Shown: positions 30,791 through 41,019, counted from the first letter of the stretch. The stretch is DNA of 42,621 nucleotides from an uncultured Synergistales bacterium (GCA_905233645.1 CAJODZ010000027.1:1-42621); one strand, 5' to 3'. Notes: generated from the sequence alone by a model not told the origin. Made by a program: numbers and translations.

Positions 30791-31353
30791 AAAATTAAAA
30801 ACATGTTAATTAAGCCCTCGATTAACGCTAACGGAATATGTGCAAGCATTATAATTTTCGCCGTGCTTAAAAAATTCTCGTCAGTCGTGTATAAAAATAT
30901 ACTCAACATTAACGCTCCCATTAAAACAGCTAAAGCTCCGGCTATGAATGAAATCGTACTCGTAAAAATTTTGCTGCCGCTGTTCCTAATCATATTGCCG
31001 AAAATCAAATACACAACTAATCCGGGCAAAGCCATATCGCAAACATTTACGCCCAAGACTATAAGACCGCCAAACTGGAATAATAACGCCTGCAATAATA
31101 AAGCGACAAATACTCCTGGAAATATTGACCAGCCTAAAATTATCCCTGACGGCGCAATTAACGTTAAATGTGTTGAGGCCGCTCCTATTCTGATATTTAC
31201 GAGTGATGCTAAAAAGAATGCTGATGATAATAAAGCTACGCGCACTAATTTTTCAGGCTCAGTCTTTTTTAAACCAACAGCAACTCCAGCCGCACTCACA
31301 GCCCAACCGGTTATTAACGCCGCGCCTGATAAAACACCCTCACTAATATGCAT
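30751..31353 (-). CDS. ECF transporter S component (NikM/CbiM)
   Basis: N-terminal MHISEGVLSG (metal-binding M-H-I-x-E-G), multiple TM. Confidence 0.93.
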   Translation of the reverse strand: MHISEGVLSGAALITGWAVSAAGVAVGLKKTEPEKLVRVALLSSAFFLASLVNIRIGAASTHLTLIAPSGIILGWSIFPGVFVALLLQALLFQFGGLIVLGVNVCDMALPGLVVYLIFGNMIRNSGSKIFTSTISFIAGALAVLMGALMLSIFLYTTDENFLSTAKIIMLAHIPLALIEGLINMFLILWLKKTAPEFLKK

Positions 31354-31816
31354 TTTGATTTTTGCTCCTGAATTTTAAAAATAAGCAGACGTTAAAAATC
31401 AAACTCACTCCCAAAATTGCGCGTATAGCTAATTCAAACGGAGTGATTATTTTTTCGTTAATGTTTTGAGAATTATATTGCGTTTGATTTTCAGAAAGTG
31501 TTTTTATATCGATTTCCGCTGTGCATTGATGACCTTCGCCGTCTTTAACGATAACGCGCCAAATTCCCGGAGTATCTGCTACAAACGCGACACGACCATT
31601 TTCATCAGTACGGCCGCTTTGATAAGCAAATTTATTATCGTTAGGAGAGAATGTTTTAAACTCGCAATAACTCATTCTTTCGCCGGTCGAATAAAAAAAC
31701 TCAAGGGGTATAGCCTCGAATTTTGATTTTACATAGCCTACCCCATGAGCAAATAATATTTCAGGTGTTAATAAAAATATCGCTAAAAATATTGCCGCCA
31801 AAAATCTATTTAACAT
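31343..31816 (-). CDS. NikL-like small membrane-anchored subunit
   Basis: Signal/TM at N-terminus, Ig-like YQSGRTDENGRVAFVADTPGIWRVIVKDGEGHQC, C-terminal TM; overlaps CbiM start. Confidence 0.75.
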   Translation of the reverse strand: MLNRFLAAIFLAIFLLTPEILFAHGVGYVKSKFEAIPLEFFYSTGERMSYCEFKTFSPNDNKFAYQSGRTDENGRVAFVADTPGIWRVIVKDGEGHQCTAEIDIKTLSENQTQYNSQNINEKIITPFELAIRAILGVSLIFNVCLFLKFRSKNQNAY

Positions 31817-32591
31817 CGAACAACAAGAACGCGCGTAAATTTAAATGGTCATAATCGCCTTCAACGCCTGGTAAATTCCCTTGAGCCGCTCTAATTCCCC
31901 ACCAGCCGGCAGACGTAATTTTTATGAAAGCTTCTCCGTTTTCAGCTTCGGTGTAATAAGCGTAAGTGTTTTCGTGTTCAGGTGCGAAACCGTCATAACT
32001 TGCCCAAACAGCTCCGGTGTAAGGTTGGCCGTTCAATAAAATTTTTACATTCATGTAATCGCCGACTTTTAAATCAGCAGGATTTGTAACGGGAATAATT
32101 TCTAACGGGTGGCCTAAAACTTGAGCGTAATTTTTATCATCTTTGGAAGTATTAAAAATCGCTTTTGCGTACTTATCATATTTATTAGCTGATAAAACTT
32201 TTAAGCCCTGTTTTTCGAGTTCTGTGCGTGAGCCGGTTTTGCCGCCTTCGTTTGTGATTGACCAAGTCTCGCCGTCTTTAATAGCAACTAACATAATCGA
32301 GCCGTCATCATTTTTAGGAGTAACCGTGAAATTTATGCACAAGTTCTCTTCGTCTGGAGTTAAAGCACTTTCGATGAGCTTGCCATTTTCAATAATACCG
32401 GCTTTGACGCGCGATAAAACTTCGACTTCTTCAGGAACAATAAATTTATGAGCCGACTGTACCGTTAATTCGACTGCTTTATCTTTTTCGAGGGTTGTTC
32501 CTGCTTTTGGCTTAATCGTTAATTCATGAGCGAACGCTGTAGAATTTAAAGCCAACGTAAAAATTAGAGCTAACGTTAAAAACTTTTTCAT
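31806..32591 (-). CDS. DUF4198 / NikK-like periplasmic protein
   Basis: Signal peptide, AHELTIKPKAGTTLEKDKAVELTVQSAHKF, HPLEIIPVTNPADLKVGDYMNVKILLNGQPY..GWWGIRA. Confidence 0.85.
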   Translation of the reverse strand: MKKFLTLALIFTLALNSTAFAHELTIKPKAGTTLEKDKAVELTVQSAHKFIVPEEVEVLSRVKAGIIENGKLIESALTPDEENLCINFTVTPKNDDGSIMLVAIKDGETWSITNEGGKTGSRTELEKQGLKVLSANKYDKYAKAIFNTSKDDKNYAQVLGHPLEIIPVTNPADLKVGDYMNVKILLNGQPYTGAVWASYDGFAPEHENTYAYYTEAENGEAFIKITSAGWWGIRAAQGNLPGVEGDYDHLNLRAFLLFDVK

Positions 32592-32749
32592 ATTTAAAAA
32601 TTCTCCTTAGTTAAAAAATTTTCAAAAATTTCAAACGCGCGTAATTTATCATATGAACACGAAATTTTGAACGATAAAATTTACAGCGAAGATATTTTTT
32701 AATATAATTCCATTGGTCAAAAAAATCCTTTCAAATTTTTCAAAATATC

Positions 32750-32860
32750 ATTGATTTTTGCAACTACGTTTACAACTACAAAAAAGCTTTTATAAAATCA
32801 GACATCAAAAAATTTTTCAGCGTGTTAATTTTCAAACAAAGTGTTAAATTTTTTGGTCAG
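32750..32860 (-). repeat. Dispersed intergenic repeat, diverged copy 3 (inverted)
   Basis: Reverse complement contains CAAAAAATTTAACACTTTGTTTGAAAAT...GCTGAAAAATTTT...ATAAAAGCTTTTTTGTAGTTGTAAACGTAGTTGCAAAAA. Confidence 0.9.
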
Positions 32861-32996
32861 AGTTTTTTTAAAAAAATTTTTAATTTAATTCTATAGATTT
32901 TGCAAAATGATTTTTAAATTCTTAATCATGCTAAAATTTCAGGCTGTAATTTATCGAAATAAAACCCGCTGTTTTTTAAGGAGTGAAAATTTTTTC

Positions 32997-34355
32997 ATGA
33001 GGGTTCATTTAATGGGTTTGGGCGGTGCTGGGATTAGTGCGCTTGCTAAATTATTAGCTTCAGCAGGCCACGAGGTTACGGGTTGTGATTTGTCGCCTAA
33101 CCCTTATTATGAGAGCGAAAATATAAAATGTGAGCTTGGCCATTCAGAAGAACATATTAAAAAATATAATCCAGACGTTTTAATTTATACAAGTGCCGTT
33201 GACCAGAATTGCCCTGAATTAAAATTTGCGCGCGAAAAAAATATTGAGGTTATTCCGCGCGGTTTAGCCTTGAGTAAATTATTTAACGCTAAATCAGGCA
33301 TAGGCATAGCAGGTGCGCACGGGAAAACTACAACAAGCTCAATGACAGGTTTAATATTTCTCAAAGCTAATTTATCACCAACTGTTTATATTGGCGCGAA
33401 TGTCCCTGATTTTGGAAATACGAACGCTGTCGCTGGGGAGGGTGAATTTTTCATTGCAGAACTTGACGAGAGCGACGGTTCATTTGAATATTTCACACCG
33501 GCAACGACGATTATTACAAATGCTGACTGGGACCATGTTGACCATTTTCACACGCGCGATGATTTTATAAATGCTTTCACTAGATTTGCGGATGGCCGTA
33601 AAAATAATTCTCCGTTAATAATTTGTGCCGAAGACGAAGGAGCTAGCCTTGTAATCGAACGTTGTAATAAAAATCGCGGCAAAATAATTCGTTACGGTTT
33701 CGGCCAAAAATGGGAATGGGGCGCGGCTGAAATTGAACATCTTGACGGCGGCGGAAGTATCAGCAAAATTTTTCACGACGGCCAAGCAGTTGGATTTTTA
33801 AAATTGCGCGTTTCCGGAGAACATAATATATTAAATGCTCTTGCCTCGATTGCTGCTGCTCATGAAAATGGAATTGATTTTGAAAAATCAGCCAACATTT
33901 TAAAAGATTTTCACGGCTCGGAACGTCGTATGCAAATTAAAGGTGAAGTAAATAATATTCTCATAATCGATGATTATGCTCATCACCCTTCAGAGATGAA
34001 AGCAACGTTAAAAGCTATTCATGAAATTTATAAAGACAAGCGCGTTGTTTTAATTTATCAGCCTCACCGTTTTTCACGCACAGCACAATTTGCAAAAGAT
34101 ATCGCCGAAATCATGTGTGATAAAAATTTAGCGGCCAAGTCTTATTTAATGCCTGTCTATTCAGCTGGAGAACATGAGATTTCAAATTCAAGTTCTAACG
34201 AGATAATCAAAGCCAGTAATAATAAAATCGAACTCGTAAATTTTGACAACGCTGTTGAAATTTTGAAAAATGTAACGCTTCCGAATGATATTTTATTAAC
34301 GATGGGAGCTGGCGACGTTTATAAAATCGGAGAGGAATTTTTAAGCTATAATTAA
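32997..34355 (+). CDS. murC: UDP-N-acetylmuramate--L-alanine ligase
   Basis: MGLGGAGISALAKLLASAGHEVTGCD, GIAGAHGKTTTSSM, FIAELDESDGSF, IDDYAHHPSEMKATL; start chosen at ATG after TAAGGAG. Confidence 0.96.
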   Translation: MRVHLMGLGGAGISALAKLLASAGHEVTGCDLSPNPYYESENIKCELGHSEEHIKKYNPDVLIYTSAVDQNCPELKFAREKNIEVIPRGLALSKLFNAKSGIGIAGAHGKTTTSSMTGLIFLKANLSPTVYIGANVPDFGNTNAVAGEGEFFIAELDESDGSFEYFTPATTIITNADWDHVDHFHTRDDFINAFTRFADGRKNNSPLIICAEDEGASLVIERCNKNRGKIIRYGFGQKWEWGAAEIEHLDGGGSISKIFHDGQAVGFLKLRVSGEHNILNALASIAAAHENGIDFEKSANILKDFHGSERRMQIKGEVNNILIIDDYAHHPSEMKATLKAIHEIYKDKRVVLIYQPHRFSRTAQFAKDIAEIMCDKNLAAKSYLMPVYSAGEHEISNSSSNEIIKASNNKIELVNFDNAVEILKNVTLPNDILLTMGAGDVYKIGEEFLSYN

Positions 34356-34358
34356 AAA

Positions 34359-35255
34359 ATGTTAATGTCAGGATTGTTTTTCAATTTGGGTTTAAATTCT
34401 TCCAGTGTAATTCTTGAAAATCATCCGCTGAAAAATTATTGTACACTTGGGGCAGGCGGTAATGCTGAAATTTTTTGTGAGCCTTATAATATTGAGGACA
34501 CTATAAAAATTTTTAAATATTCCGTTCAAAATTTGTTTAATATAAATATTTTAGGCGGAGGCAGCAATTTATTATTTTCCGACGGAATTATAAACGGTGT
34601 AAAATTAAATCAAATTACATGGCCTCTTACTAATAATAAATATTTAATTGAAGTCGAGGCCGGTTTTAAATTAGCAGACCTTTTAAAATTCACACATGAA
34701 AATAATTTCGGCGGCTTTGATTTTACGGTTGGCATTCCTGGAACAGTTGGAGGCGCGGTCGTTGGCAATGCTGGAACTGTTGACGTTGGAATATGTGAAC
34801 TTGTTGAAGAGATTAAAACGATTGAGCCTGACGGAAATTTAAAAACATGGCACGCCGGAGAATTTAATTATTCATACAGGAAGAACGCATTGTTTGAAGA
34901 TAATAAAGCACGTTTAATTTTGTCATGTGTTTTAAAATTGCGCGACGCTTTACCAGACGATAAAACCCAGCTTGAAAATTTTATTGCACGCCGTTCAAAG
35001 CAACCAAAGGGCAAGACTGCCGGCAGTACTTTTAAAAATCCTGTTAATGATAGTGCCGGTCGTTTGCTTGAAATTTCTGGTTGTAAAAATTTTTCAGAGG
35101 GCGGCGCGGTTGTTTCAGATAAGCACGCTAATTTTATTATTAACTCAAATAACGCAACTGCGACGGATATCATAAATTTAATTCAAAGATGCCGCGAACG
35201 TGTTTTTGAATTTACGAATGTAATGCTTGAGCCAGAAGTGAGAATTATAAAATAA
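34359..35255 (+). CDS. murB: UDP-N-acetylenolpyruvoylglucosamine reductase
   Basis: YCTLGAGGNAEIF, LGGGSNLLFSDG, GIPGTVGGAVVGNAG, GSTFKNP, SDKHANFIIN. Confidence 0.96.
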   Translation: MLMSGLFFNLGLNSSSVILENHPLKNYCTLGAGGNAEIFCEPYNIEDTIKIFKYSVQNLFNINILGGGSNLLFSDGIINGVKLNQITWPLTNNKYLIEVEAGFKLADLLKFTHENNFGGFDFTVGIPGTVGGAVVGNAGTVDVGICELVEEIKTIEPDGNLKTWHAGEFNYSYRKNALFEDNKARLILSCVLKLRDALPDDKTQLENFIARRSKQPKGKTAGSTFKNPVNDSAGRLLEISGCKNFSEGGAVVSDKHANFIINSNNATATDIINLIQRCRERVFEFTNVMLEPEVRIIK

Positions 35256-35256
35256 C

Positions 35257-36054
35257 ATGGCCAAACGCGAATTTAGATTACGGGTAAAAATTTCGAGATT
35301 ATGTTTAATCGCATTATTATTGGGCGGTATTATGCGTTTTGTAAATTACAAGAGCTGGTTTGCATTGAGTAATTATAAAGTTGACGCAGAAGCCCCGATT
35401 TTAGAGGAGCGTTTATGGAAATTTTTCCCTGAAGACTGCGTTAAATTTTGGCCTTATTTTATAAATGAAGCTAAGGGGTTATCAGAATTTCTGGAACGTG
35501 ATTTACCGGTAAGCGTAAAAACAGAGATGCACGGTTTAGGGAATTTCACGACAAAAATTCGTTGGCTTGAAGCCTGGCTGAGTGTCGAATGGCGCGGCGA
35601 AATTTGGAATATCTCGCGTGACGGTAAGATGTGGGCTTTAAATCAAGAGGGCTTATCAGACAGCAAAAGCAGCATTCAAATAAATCCTGTCTGGAAAATT
35701 CCGGAGAATGCAAATCTTGACGGGAATGTAATTTTACAAGCCTCATCAATCGGAGTTTTTAAATCTCCAATTTCAACGGAAGTAATCGGCTCATTTATTG
35801 ATGAATTTCGCGGTTGTGAATGGTTTGATAATGCTGACAGTGTAACTTGGGAGCGTCGGGCTGGTCTTGATTTATTTGTATTACGTGTAACGCATGGCCG
35901 GCAAAATTTTGAGATTTTAATTCAGCGTGAAAAATATGCCGGTCAGGATTTGGGCGCGATAATTGGTGAAGTCTTTAATAAACTTTTAACGGAAGGCGGC
36001 AGCCATATTATTGATGCTACATATGAAGGTAAAATTTTATTGCGTAAATTATGA
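35257..36054 (+). CDS. FtsQ/DivIB-like cell division protein (position-based)
   Basis: Short cytoplasmic N-terminus, one TM, extracytoplasmic domain; located between murB and ftsA. Confidence 0.6.
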   Translation: MAKREFRLRVKISRLCLIALLLGGIMRFVNYKSWFALSNYKVDAEAPILEERLWKFFPEDCVKFWPYFINEAKGLSEFLERDLPVSVKTEMHGLGNFTTKIRWLEAWLSVEWRGEIWNISRDGKMWALNQEGLSDSKSSIQINPVWKIPENANLDGNVILQASSIGVFKSPISTEVIGSFIDEFRGCEWFDNADSVTWERRAGLDLFVLRVTHGRQNFEILIQREKYAGQDLGAIIGEVFNKLLTEGGSHIIDATYEGKILLRKL

Positions 36055-36214
36055 AAATCTATTTTAAGAATAATTGACGAAAAATATTATTCAAGGTTAT
36101 TATTGCGCATTAACGCTTCTAGCTTTATATCTTAAGGCGTGAAGTATACGAGATATATTATTATGATTGATTTTTTGATTAAATCATCGAGTTTGAAAGA
36201 GGGAATGAAACAAA

Positions 36215-37621
36215 ATGCCGGGTAAATCTGATAACCTTCTAGTTGGTCTCAGTATCGGTACAAGCAAAACTACTATGATAGTTGCTGAACGCGATTCGCG
36301 ATATCTTGACGGAGTGCATGTGATAGGCTTCGGCTATTCTCCTTCACGAGGTATTAACAAAGGAGTGATAAGCAACCATATTGCGGCGCGTCAGTCTGTA
36401 GAGAAGGCGTATCAAGATGCCCGAAGCATAACAGGTATCTCTCCTCGTCGTTTGAAAGATGTTGTCGTGGCATTCAATGCGATGGACGTTCAGACATCTT
36501 TAACAAATGGTCTTATAACTTTGGGAGGAATTGACAGTAAACCGGTTGAGGCAAGTGAGCTTGAACGTGTAATTGAGATTGCACGCAGTCATGTTGCTTT
36601 GCCTAATAACATGTATCCTTTGCATATGATACCTGTTAGATATGCAATTAACGGAGATGTTGTCGAAGAGCCTTTAAATATGAGCGGTTCCAGGCTTGAG
36701 ATAGACATGCAGACTATAGCCGTGCCAAGAATACATGTTGAAAATATCAAGCGTTGTGTTGAGAAAGCCGGTTTACACGTAAAAGGCTTAGTCTTAAAAC
36801 CTTTGGCTTCATCGTTAGGAGCTTTAACATCTGATGAGATGCGTGCCGGTTGTATATCAGTATGCATTGGCGGCGGCACGACTGGAATTGTTTTATACGA
36901 GGCAGGCCGGGCGATTGACATTATCAGCATTCCGATAGGCGGCGACCATATAACGAGTGATTTGTCTGCGGTCATGCAATTATCTTTACAAGAGGCTGAA
37001 CATTTAAAGCGCAGAATTTTTGACCCAAGATTTACTGATGAGACATTAGCGCGTGAAGGTTACAACCTTGATTTAGCTTCTGAAGTTATTATTGACAGAG
37101 TTGAAGAGTTATTCAGCGAATATATAAAGGCCGAATTAAGCAAATACAATCCGCAATTATTTCCGGCTGGTGTTGTTTTATCTGGCGGTGTCTCGTTTAT
37201 GGGCGGGCTTGATAAGATTTTAGCTGAAATTTTAAAAATGCCTGTTAGACGTGCAGACGAACCGATTTATAATATGCCGCCAAATTTAGACAACGCCGCT
37301 TTTGTGAGTTCAGCAGGAATTTTAAGATTTATGAGCGCGACGGAGGCAGACCCTTATTTATTTATGAGTGCTGATAAACCGTTACCAGGCGCGGACGCTA
37401 ATAATAAGCAAGATAAAGACCGTGATAATAATTCTGATGACGACGAAAATAACAATGACGACAATTATCATGATGACAACGAAGAATATAATAACGATAG
37501 AGATAATAATCGCTATGATGATTATGGGGATTATGGAGAAGAATATGAAGACGAACGCCCGCGTCGTAGAGTTGGCGATTTTTTCAAGAAATTAGGCGAG
37601 CGTTTTCAAGACTTGTTTTAA
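36215..37621 (+). CDS. ftsA: Cell division protein FtsA with acidic C-terminal linker
   Basis: VGLSIGTSKTTMIVAE, CISVCIGGGTTGIVLYE, VVLSGGVSFMGGLDKI; C-terminal amphipathic RVGDFFKKLGERFQDLF. Confidence 0.96.
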   Translation: MPGKSDNLLVGLSIGTSKTTMIVAERDSRYLDGVHVIGFGYSPSRGINKGVISNHIAARQSVEKAYQDARSITGISPRRLKDVVVAFNAMDVQTSLTNGLITLGGIDSKPVEASELERVIEIARSHVALPNNMYPLHMIPVRYAINGDVVEEPLNMSGSRLEIDMQTIAVPRIHVENIKRCVEKAGLHVKGLVLKPLASSLGALTSDEMRAGCISVCIGGGTTGIVLYEAGRAIDIISIPIGGDHITSDLSAVMQLSLQEAEHLKRRIFDPRFTDETLAREGYNLDLASEVIIDRVEELFSEYIKAELSKYNPQLFPAGVVLSGGVSFMGGLDKILAEILKMPVRRADEPIYNMPPNLDNAAFVSSAGILRFMSATEADPYLFMSADKPLPGADANNKQDKDRDNNSDDDENNNDDNYHDDNEEYNNDRDNNRYDDYGDYGEEYEDERPRRRVGDFFKKLGERFQDLF

Positions 37622-37661
37622 TATAAATTAAATTTTAAAAATCAGGAGGCCGGTTATAAAA

Positions 37662-38921
37662 ATGAATCAAGACCAGTTATTTAAAATAACAGCAGATACT
37701 GAAAGCAAACAAAATGAGCTCATAGTCGTGTTTGGTGTAGGCGGCGGAAATGCTTTAAACCACATAATTGAAAGTGGTGTACAGGGCGTTGATTTTGTTG
37801 CGGCCAACACAGATGCGAGAGCGTTAGATAATAATTTAGCACCCAATAAAATAATTCTCGGAGAAACTTTAACGCGCGGTCTTGGAGCTGGTGCAAATCC
37901 AAAAGTTGGAGCAGATGCCGCAAAAGAGAGCATAGACCGCATAAAAGAATATATTTCAGGCGCAGATATGTTATTTGTAACAGCAGGTATGGGCGGCGGA
38001 ACAGGAACAGGAGCAGCACCAGTAATAGCCGAAGCAGCAAGAGATATGCAAGTCTTAGTTGTTGGAGTTGTTACGTTACCGTTTGCATTTGAAATGGCTT
38101 TACGTCGTAAAACTGCGCTTGAAGGAATTGAACAGCTTAAAAAGAATGTTGACGCTCTTTTAATAGTCGAAAACGATAGATTATTAGACATAGCCGGCGA
38201 CAAGATGAGATTAGTTGATGCTTATAAAAAAGTTGATGAAGTTTTAAGGCAGGCTGTTCAAGGTGTTACTGACTTAATTACGAAATCAGGTTTTGTAAAT
38301 CTTGACTTTGCTGATATCAAAACAGTATTAACTAATAAAGGCATGGCCATAATGGGTATGGGTGAAGGCGAAGGCGAAAACAGAGCAGAGATAGCGGCAC
38401 GCAATGCTATAGAGTCTCCGTTAATGTCTGTCCAGTTAGACGGCGCGACCGGAATTTTAATGAATGTCAGCACCGGCACGGAGATTACTTTACGCGAAAT
38501 GTACGACGCTGCAAAAATTATCGAAGAGACAGCCGACCCCGACGCACAAGTTATTTGGGGACATGTTATTGATGATAGTTTAGGCGAAAAAGTTCACGTA
38601 ACTTTAATTGCTACTTTCCCGAATGACGGCAGAGGTCAAGGACAGAGACAATCCCGTAACACTACAAATACAAAGACAACAGATAATCAACAACGTCAGG
38701 GAATGGCTCAAAATCAGCAACAGCAGCAACAGCCTCCGCGTCAACAAACTGTCCCAACGTCTAGAAATTCTGCTTACGAAGTTTTTAAACATAGACACCA
38801 GTCCGGTTCGTTAGAGGAAGCACCATTAACGACCGCTGAAGAAGAGAACCGCCCGTTTGGAGGATTACCACGCACGCCATACGACAGACCTAGCTATTTT
38901 AGAAGGGGTGGGAGAAGTTAA
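37662..38921 (+). CDS. ftsZ: Cell division protein FtsZ
   Basis: VFGVGGGNALNHII, AGMGGGTGTGAAPVIAE tubulin signature, NVDALLIVENDRLL, Q-rich linker and basic C-terminal tail. Confidence 0.97.
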   Translation: MNQDQLFKITADTESKQNELIVVFGVGGGNALNHIIESGVQGVDFVAANTDARALDNNLAPNKIILGETLTRGLGAGANPKVGADAAKESIDRIKEYISGADMLFVTAGMGGGTGTGAAPVIAEAARDMQVLVVGVVTLPFAFEMALRRKTALEGIEQLKKNVDALLIVENDRLLDIAGDKMRLVDAYKKVDEVLRQAVQGVTDLITKSGFVNLDFADIKTVLTNKGMAIMGMGEGEGENRAEIAARNAIESPLMSVQLDGATGILMNVSTGTEITLREMYDAAKIIEETADPDAQVIWGHVIDDSLGEKVHVTLIATFPNDGRGQGQRQSRNTTNTKTTDNQQRQGMAQNQQQQQQPPRQQTVPTSRNSAYEVFKHRHQSGSLEEAPLTTAEEENRPFGGLPRTPYDRPSYFRRGGRS

Positions 38922-39698
38922 ATGCCGCGACGTTTATTTAAACAGGAAATGAAGCGCAGAGGTTTTTTACCGTCATTCGGCGATATAGTTTTACCTGTTG
39001 TCGGTATTGCTGGAGTAGCTTTATTAGGGATTGCGGGCTGGCACTTTTTTATAGACGGAATTAAAACTCAGCCCGGAATTTCGTCGACCAAAGCTTACGC
39101 TGAATCACCCGTTTTAATAGCCGAGCGCGAACGTGTAGCAGAAATTCAAAATGAGGCCGTTAAAGTTTCTGAACAATTAGAAAATCAAACAGGATTAACT
39201 CAAAATGCACAGACTAATCCTCAATCTGTGAATAATAACGCGCCTGAAAAAGTAAGTGTGCCGCAAAATCCTCAAGCAATTAAATCAAACACACTCGCTG
39301 CACCGTTACAAAATCAAAATAATAATCAGCCTCAAGCGCAACCCAAAACTCAAACGCCTGTTCAAAATAATAAAAATACTCAGGCCGTTAACTCAACTCC
39401 TGTTCAAACACCTGCATTAGCTGTTCAAGTTCCAGACCCTAAAGTACGCACGGATTACCCTTCAAATAAGCAATACCGCGTTCAAGTTGGTGCTTATGGT
39501 TCAAAGGACGGAGCTAACGCTGAAGCTAAAAAACTTACAAAAGCCGGTTTCCATACGACTGTATTTACAAATCCGGCCTCAAAACATGTACGAGTATGGA
39601 TTTTAGCTGGTAATTCAAAAACTAACGCCGAGAATATTTTAGAGCGCGCGAAGAGTTTAGGTTATAAATCGAGTTTTATCGTCTCACCCAGCAAATAA
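38922..39698 (+). CDS. SPOR-domain membrane protein
   Basis: One TM, N/Q/P-rich linker, YRVQVGAYGSKDGANAEAKKLTKAGFHTTVF..VRVWILAGNSKTNAENILERAKSLGYKSSFIV. Confidence 0.92.
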   Translation: MPRRLFKQEMKRRGFLPSFGDIVLPVVGIAGVALLGIAGWHFFIDGIKTQPGISSTKAYAESPVLIAERERVAEIQNEAVKVSEQLENQTGLTQNAQTNPQSVNNNAPEKVSVPQNPQAIKSNTLAAPLQNQNNNQPQAQPKTQTPVQNNKNTQAVNSTPVQTPALAVQVPDPKVRTDYPSNKQYRVQVGAYGSKDGANAEAKKLTKAGFHTTVFTNPASKHVRVWILAGNSKTNAENILERAKSLGYKSSFIVSPSK

Positions 39699-39714
39699 AT
39701 TTAATTTTTAAATT

Positions 39715-41019
39715 ATGACAACTTTTAATGACACCGAAGATTTTTTAAAAGCTCATTCATCGAACGAAATCAAGCCCGGCCTTGAAAGGATATCGACTTT
39801 ATTAAATGCACTTGATAATCCTCAAAATGGCCGGTCTTCTTTTCATATCGTCGGCACAAACGGCAAAGGTTCAACGGGCGCGTATATAACATCAATTTTG
39901 CAAGCTTCAGGTTATACGACTGCGTTTTATTCAAGTCCGCATTTAACATCACCAGGCGAAAGACTTTTAATTAACGGGCAGTCTTTAACTCCTGATGAAT
40001 GGCTAAACGCTTTAAAAACTGCGGCTGAAAAAATCGTTAAAGATTTTGAGCCGTCGTATTTTGAATTATTAACAGCGGCGGCATTCTTACTAATTCGCGA
40101 TAAAAATGTTGATGTTGAAATTATTGAGGCTGGACTTGGCGGAAGATTAGACGCGACAAATTTATTAAGGGACGTAATTTGCACGGTAGTAACTTCGATT
40201 TCAATGGATCACACGGAATTTTTAGGCGACACAATCGAAAAGATAGCCGGTGAGAAATTTGCGGTTGTCAAAAAGAATGTTCCTGCGTGTTTTTCGGGCG
40301 ACCCAGAATTTTTAATCCCGTTATTTAAAAAATTTTGTGCTGACGCTGGAGCAATTCCTTTTACACTTCCTGAAAACGTCAAGCTTGAAAATATAAGCAT
40401 TTCGCAAGACGGTTGTACATTTGATTTTTATTCGGACAAACTCGAAATTAAGAATGTTTTTACGCCTTTAACGGGACGTTTTCAAATTTACAATGCCGCG
40501 TTAGCCTTGAGTGCGATAGCAAATTCGCTTGACCATTTAAAAAATATAACGCCCGAAAAAATATTACTTGGTTTTAAAAATACTCAATGGCCTGGACGTT
40601 TTGAAATAATTTCAAAAAAGCCGCTTGTAATTCTTGACGGAGGGCATAATTTTGACGGTGTTAAAAAATTAGTGCAAAGTCTTCGCGACATATACCCTCA
40701 TAAAAATTTAGGAGTAATTTATGCGGCCATGCGTGATAAAGATTTTAGAGGTTGTTTAGAATTATTGAGCGAGAATTTAAATCCTTCGATATATTTCACG
40801 ACCGTCCCCGATATGAAACGCGCTTTAACGCCTGATGAATTATTAAAGGCCGGAAAAGATTTCAACTGGAGAAATAATCCGCAAGCTTTTATATTGCCCG
40901 AAGACGCATTAAATCAATCATTAAACGATAAAAATGACGTGAACATAATTTGCGGAAGTTTATATTTAATTGGCAATGTCCGCGAAAAATTATTAACACG
41001 CTTTAAAACCCCTGCCTAA
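39715..41019 (+). CDS. folC: Bifunctional folylpolyglutamate/dihydrofolate synthase
   Basis: FHIVGTNGKGSTGAYITSILQASGYTTAFYSSPHL, EAGLGGRLDATNLL, SMDHTEFLG, WPGRFEIISKKPLVILDGGHNFDG. Confidence 0.95.
   Translation: MTTFNDTEDFLKAHSSNEIKPGLERISTLLNALDNPQNGRSSFHIVGTNGKGSTGAYITSILQASGYTTAFYSSPHLTSPGERLLINGQSLTPDEWLNALKTAAEKIVKDFEPSYFELLTAAAFLLIRDKNVDVEIIEAGLGGRLDATNLLRDVICTVVTSISMDHTEFLGDTIEKIAGEKFAVVKKNVPACFSGDPEFLIPLFKKFCADAGAIPFTLPENVKLENISISQDGCTFDFYSDKLEIKNVFTPLTGRFQIYNAALALSAIANSLDHLKNITPEKILLGFKNTQWPGRFEIISKKPLVILDGGHNFDGVKKLVQSLRDIYPHKNLGVIYAAMRDKDFRGCLELLSENLNPSIYFTTVPDMKRALTPDELLKAGKDFNWRNNPQAFILPEDALNQSLNDKNDVNIICGSLYLIGNVREKLLTRFKTPA

Noticed and set aside
30782-31378. 198-aa plus-strand ORF
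   Set aside because: Antisense to CbiM; the MHISEGVLSG start supports the minus-strand gene.
32637-32660. NikR operator upstream of the nickel operon
   Set aside because: Only an 8-bp TCATATGA palindrome; does not match GTATGA-N16-TCATAC spacing.
37667-38203. 178-aa minus-strand ORF in ftsZ
   Set aside because: Shadow of the conserved ftsZ GTPase domain.
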